This document shows positions 59,523 to 64,000 of a stretch of 64,000 bases of DNA, one piece after another; positions within the stretch are counted from its first letter, which is position 1, and the number at the start of each line of letters is the position of its first letter. The DNA comes from Microvelia longipes. Its lineage: Eukaryota; Arthropoda; Insecta; Hemiptera; Veliidae. The notes under the pieces are model-generated. The model searched no databases and was not told the origin of the DNA. It saw only the letters and a program-made list of their open reading frames with translations. Position numbers and translations under genes: made by a program. Location: NCBI GenBank assembly GCA_018340805.1, contig JACMZG010000008.1, forward strand, positions 21,236,760 to 21,300,759, given 5' to 3'.

Positions 59523-60212
59523 AATTTTTTAAATATGTACCGAAAACTTAAGCAAAAATTGGATTGATAAGTAAGAAAGTGAGTATTTCTAAGAAACTTT
59601 GCGCAGCTTGCGGACCTTTGTTCTAGAATTTGTTTACTTTCGCTTTCTTACTCTATTAGGAAGCATTACTCTTCTTAATTTTTCCTTACTTTTATAAACA
59701 TTTATATAAATAATACTGTTTTAACTATAAAAATTCAAGTAGGGCGATGTAATGAGAAACAATGTAAACTTTGAAGAACTCTCTTCACCTTGAACTGTTC
59801 ATAGCTAGGCGTGTTGATTATACACTAAGGAAAAGTCATATTGTATTATTTTCAAGCGGAGGTACAGTCGGGTACAGTGACATGAGTTTTCCCTCCAGTT
59901 ATGACATGACACAGGCTTATTTGGTCAGGGTCACGTGACACGTCTAGGTCAAACAATATTTTTACGTGCTGTATTGAACATATAAGAAAATATAATTAAA
60001 CTCTTTTGAAATCACATCTGTAATGGATTAGCCTTGCGTGCAAGTTTTTTTTTTGGAGTTTTGCTAAAAACAGAATTTGAAGCACATGTGCTAAAGTAGT
60101 CTACAAAATTGAAAACGAATGAAACTGCGTATTTTAGATTTAGCTACGATGCTATTTAATGTGACAAATAAAATCTATTTATAACTTGGTTTTCAGACTT
60201 GCATCGTGGTAT
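59523..60212. other. Sequence without recognised gene
   Basis: No frame with a motif; no array until 60213. Confidence 0.45.
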
Positions 60213-60783
60213 TGTTTGAGAGAGTGTGTCTATGTCAAATGTTTGAGTGAGTGTGTCTATGTCAAACGTTTGAGTGAGTGTGTCTATGTTAAATGTTTGA
60301 GTGATTGTGTTTATGTCAAATGTTTGAGTGAGTGTGTCTATGTCAAACGTTTGAGTGAGTGTGTCTATGTCAAATGTTTGAGTGAGTGTGTCTATGTCAA
60401 ATGTTTGAGTGAGTGTTCTGTCAAATGTTTGAGTGAGTGTGTCTATGTCAAATGAGTGAATGTGTGTCAAGAGTGTGTCTATGTCAAATGTTTAAGTGAG
60501 TGTGTTTATGTCAAATGTTTGATGAGTGTGTCATGTCAAACTTTGAGTGAGTGTGTCTATGTCAAATGTTTGAGTGAGTGTGTCTATGTCAAATGTTTGA
60601 GTGAGTGTGTCTATGTCAAATGTTTGAGTGAATGTGTCTATGTCAAATGTTTGAGTGAGTGTGTCTATGTCAAATGTTTAAGTGAGTGTGTTTATGTCAA
60701 ATGTTTGAGTGAGTGTGTCTATGTCAAACTTTTGAGTGAGTGTGTCTATGTCAAATGTTTGAGTGAGTGTGTCTATGTCAAAT
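60213..60783. repeat. 27-bp minisatellite, about 21 copies, open on both strands
   Basis: The unit TGTTTGAGTGAGTGTGTCTA then TGTCAAA is 27 bp, so the frame is kept: the plus strand reads CLSECVYVK repeated and the minus strand TQTFDIDTL repeated. Internal deletions near 60410-60480 and 60520-60545 break both frames. No start context, signal peptide or flanking exon signals are seen. I treat the frames as by-products of a period divisible by three. Confidence 0.9.
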
Positions 60784-61365
60784 GTGTTATTGCTATTTTA
60801 GCTTTAAGTCTAAAATCAGGCTTCAGGTCTAATTTTGTTGCAAATGGAAGATAACCTTTTTATGGCCAAATTAACCTGTGTTGTTTAGCCATCAACAACA
60901 AAAACATTCGTGAAAATCTATAATTTGAGGCAAATGTAGGTCTCGAAGAAGCAAATTGATCGACTAAATTTTTTAATTAGATTTTATATTTGTCGTCATC
61001 TTAAAAATATTGAATTTAACTTAAGCTAAAATCTCATTTTTACGTCCTATACGTGCGACTCATCGTTAGAAGGCATATAAAGTAGTAGGAATACATTCGA
61101 TATCCATTCAACTTTAAAAGGAAAGATTTTAAATTAAATGAAAACTATTTAACCCATGATTTGTTTGTTTCGGGTGAGATACTAAGAAAACTTCATGTAA
61201 TGAATAAATCAGACAACTCTATAGTAGGCTAATGTAAAAAATACAGAAAAATCTATGACAAATTAGTTAAGGAATTTTATAAGTTGAAATTGAGGGAAAA
61301 ATGTACACTATAAGTGAAAAACCCAAACACAAATAATTCTTAACAACTTTAACTTAAACTTAACA
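60784..61365. other. AT-rich sequence, no gene seen
   Basis: The 3'-flank side of the LINE insertion that follows; nothing recognisable. Confidence 0.5.
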
Positions 61366-64000
61366 GTTTTTTTTTTTTTTTTTTTTTTTTTTTTGGCATT
61401 GGTCGACTTGGACCATACAGACATATAATATATAATTTATTTATACTTGCTCAAAAATTTTGTTATTTCTTCTTGGTGTTTATGTTTGAACACTTGATAA
61501 ATATTTTATTATTTCCAATTATTTTATTGGATTTTAATTATTAAATGATATTATGTATATTGTTTATTTATTTATTGTTTTATTTTTTATTTTTATTTTT
61601 TTTTATATTATAATTTAGCTAAATTTGTATTTTTGCTTAAAGCAAAAAGGTATAGTTTTTATAAACGTTTATAGATTTTGTAGCAATTAGTGACTTATAG
61701 TTAAATGGCTGAGCTACACATTTGGTACCCACTGAATAGCGAGGACATGCATAATAATGTGTTCAAGATCCTCGACAACAGTACAAATATTACAGTTCGG
61801 ATTTTTCCTCTAGTTTAATTTTATTTAAGTAGTATTTGCAGACACCATGGTTTGTTCGAAGTCGGGTTATAAATGTTGTAAAATATCTGCTGTTGATAGT
61901 ATGGCCTTTAAACCACGGAACAAGACCGACTTTAGGCTGATGTTCCTTGTAGAAACTGCCGGCTTGCTGGGTATTTTGCCATATTTGCCATTTAGATAGA
62001 GCCGATAATTTAATTTTGCCTGTAAATATCTTTAAATGGAATTTTATACTGCTGCCATAGATAATTGCAGACTCATCGTCGTCACAGCTTTCCTTTGCTT
62101 TGTTGTCTACAATTTCATTAGGCGTGATACCCGCGTGGCATTTAAGCCAAACCAAGACAATATTTTTCCTTTAATGAGTTAATGTAGAATAAATTAATTA
62201 TTTGACTTAGTAAATAGTTGTTAAGAGATGAGAAAGATTTATTTTGAACAGCGGAAACTAAACTTTGATTATCTGTAAAATAACAAAATCATTATGTATA
62301 GATTCTTTAATATACTCTAAAGCTTGGACTACAGCGATTTGTTCTGTTGTGTATGAAGAGACATATTTATTCAGCTTTACTCCTTTAAAATAATTTTGGG
62401 ACTAATCATAGATAGCACACCAGTGCTATCGTTGATTTTGGACCCGTCTGTAAAAATATATTGACAATCCGGCCATTGAGAGGATACACTATCCCAGAAC
62501 ATACTATTTCTGACGGATAAAGGATATTTTGATAAATCTTCCATATAATAAGTAGTAATTCTATGAGTTATTGCGTGGTAGTTAATGGATTTATATGGAA
62601 TTTTTATAATAGACATGTATGTCGTTACGAAAGATGGCAGTTTCTGTGAAGCTCTGAACTAAAGCAGGAGATTTTTTACGTTCCCAGAAAGGATAAGTAA
62701 GGACAGATGACGCTAGTCTTGAAATTTTTTGGCTTGCTATTGAATCAAATGAAAAGTTTTATATAAAATCTGTCGCATAAATTTGGCGACGTATGAAAAG
62801 CGGGGGTTCGTCGCATTCAGTATAGTGATAAAAGTGGAGACGAAGGCAGAGCTCCTAAAAACAATACGCAGGCAAGTATTCTGAATTTTTTGCAGAGGTT
62901 CTAGGAGTCTAAAGCTTGCTTGGCCATAGAAAATAGCTCCAAAGTCGATCACGGACCGAATAGTAGCTCTATAATAGAGAAGTGAGATGTTAACGTCAGC
63001 TCCCCAATATGTATGACAAACAGATTTTAAAAACATTGATATAACATTCTACTCTTTTCATAATATAGTTGATGTGGTTTGACCATGTTAATTTTGTATT
63101 TAAATAAAGGCCTAAAAATTTAGGTTCTCTCAAGATGGGAAATAACGTGTTGTTTAGAACAACAGAATCACCTAATGGTATTGCACGTTTTAGGGAGAAA
63201 GGATTTACAAAAGATTTTGCGACGGAGATTGACAAATCTTTATCCCTAGCCCATTCTGTAAGGCATAAACAACAGCAGATAGTATAGTTACGGCTCTTCA
63301 AACGATTTTGCAATAACATAGAGACAGACGTCATCTGCCCACTGCAAAATTCGTACATCATTACCAAAATATGATTCGAGGTCACAAACATACAAGGCGT
63401 AAAGTAAACATGATAAGATCCCGCCCTGGGGCAGCCCGATAGACGTCCTTCTAGGGCCTACTAAACGGCCGTTTATCTTGATAAATAAGTTGCGCCCAGA
63501 GATTAGAGTTATTATATTTCTGACCAGTGGTGGAGGAAAACCTAGTGATATAAGAATTTTGTACAGTTTACTTATATTAACGTTGTCATATGCCCCTTTA
63601 ATATCAACAAATAGAGCCAGAGCACATTTATCGCTAGCAAATGCTGAATAAATATCTGATATTAGAACAGCATGGGGCTGGTTAACTGAGCAAAACTTTC
63701 TGAAGCCATACTGGGATTTTGGTAGTAAATCATTGTTTTCAACCCACCATTCTAACCGATGTTTTATTAAGCGTTCATACGTTTTCTTAATACAGGAAGA
63801 TAAAACTATTGGGCGGTATGAGTCAGCCAACATCGCGTCTTTACCACCAGGTTTTAACAATGGAATTATTACCTCATCGTACCATGTTGCAGGGAACTCA
63901 ATTTCGTTTTTGTATATTTTATTAAATATATTTAGTAGTATTTGCTTATATTGGTGTGGTAAGTTACTTACCATTGAATAATGTATTTATCTAATCCAGG
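61366..64000 (-). pseudogene. I-type LINE: reverse transcriptase, RNase H and zinc-knuckle tail (incomplete at window end)
   Basis: On the minus strand from the window end: SYRPIVLSSCIKKTYERLIK, LFVDIKGAYDNV (motif A Asp), GLPQGGILSCLLYALYVCDL (motif B) and ILQWADDVCLYV (motif C). Next come FLGLYLNTKLTWSNHINYIM and YRATIRSVIDFGAIFYGQAS of the thumb. An RNase H domain follows: YIFTDGSKINDSTG (first acidic residue), and MVWLKCHAGITPNEIVDNKA (the catalytic Asp/His end). A C-terminal PNCNICTVVEDLEHIIMH is a CCHH zinc-knuckle. Reverse transcriptase plus RNase H plus CCHH tail is typical of the I superfamily. At least four frameshifts or stops separate the pieces, so this copy is dead. The T run at 61366-61394 is its poly(A) tail on the opposite strand. 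Confidence 0.9.

Overview
The window is AT-rich eukaryotic DNA, almost certainly from an insect nuclear genome. The only convincing host gene is a secreted, Gly/Tyr/His-rich cuticular-type protein with a Pro-Tyr-Pro-Val repeat core (minus strand, about 4.66-5.39 kb). Everything else that can be named is repeat or mobile-element DNA: fragments of several non-LTR retrotransposons, an internally deleted mariner, at least six families of small terminal-inverted-repeat (TIR) elements, minisatellites, a dozen (AT)n arrays, tRNA-like SINE heads and large foldbacks. The insect order cannot be fixed from the sequence alone.

Layout. 0.25-3.4 kb: a 31-bp minisatellite ending in a hairpin, a TCGA-rich island, an old 82-bp satellite with a palindromic core, and a hAT-like MITE nested in an older TIR element. 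4.6-5.4 kb: the cuticular gene. 5.5-16.5 kb: AT-rich non-coding DNA with small TIR elements, a tiny LINE stub with a 14-bp target-site duplication, a 20-bp minisatellite, a decayed LINE on the minus strand (14.6-15.9 kb) and a 53-bp minisatellite. 17-31.7 kb: dispersed repeats, (AT)n arrays, a 41-bp minisatellite, a hAT-type element and a foldback. 32.6-35.3 kb and 45.4-48.0 kb: two copies of one composite repeat (foldback plus LINE reverse transcriptase), the first flanked on both sides by the same 31-bp minisatellite. 35.6-44.5 kb: a duplicated (AT)n cassette, a palindromic MITE, LINE 3' ends, a poly-G/poly-C TIR element and a deleted mariner. 48-55 kb: mostly unannotatable AT-rich DNA, with a young MITE carrying a perfect 8-bp target duplication and a three-copy foldback that keeps a reading frame. 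55-59.5 kb: a SINE/foldback/(AT)n complex around a poly(A)-tailed LINE. 60.2-60.8 kb: a 27-bp minisatellite. 61.4 kb to the end: the 3' part of an I-type LINE with reverse transcriptase, RNase H and a zinc-knuckle tail, on the minus strand and running out of the window.

The genes do not form a pathway. The window reads as an intergenic, transposon-rich stretch around one cuticle gene. The best leads are the three-copy reading frame at 53.0-53.4 kb, the composite repeat bracketed by minisatellite, the (AT)n-anchored repeat family with tandem units and tRNA-like boxes, and the 82-bp satellite core. All boundaries were read by eye; no alignments or database searches were run.
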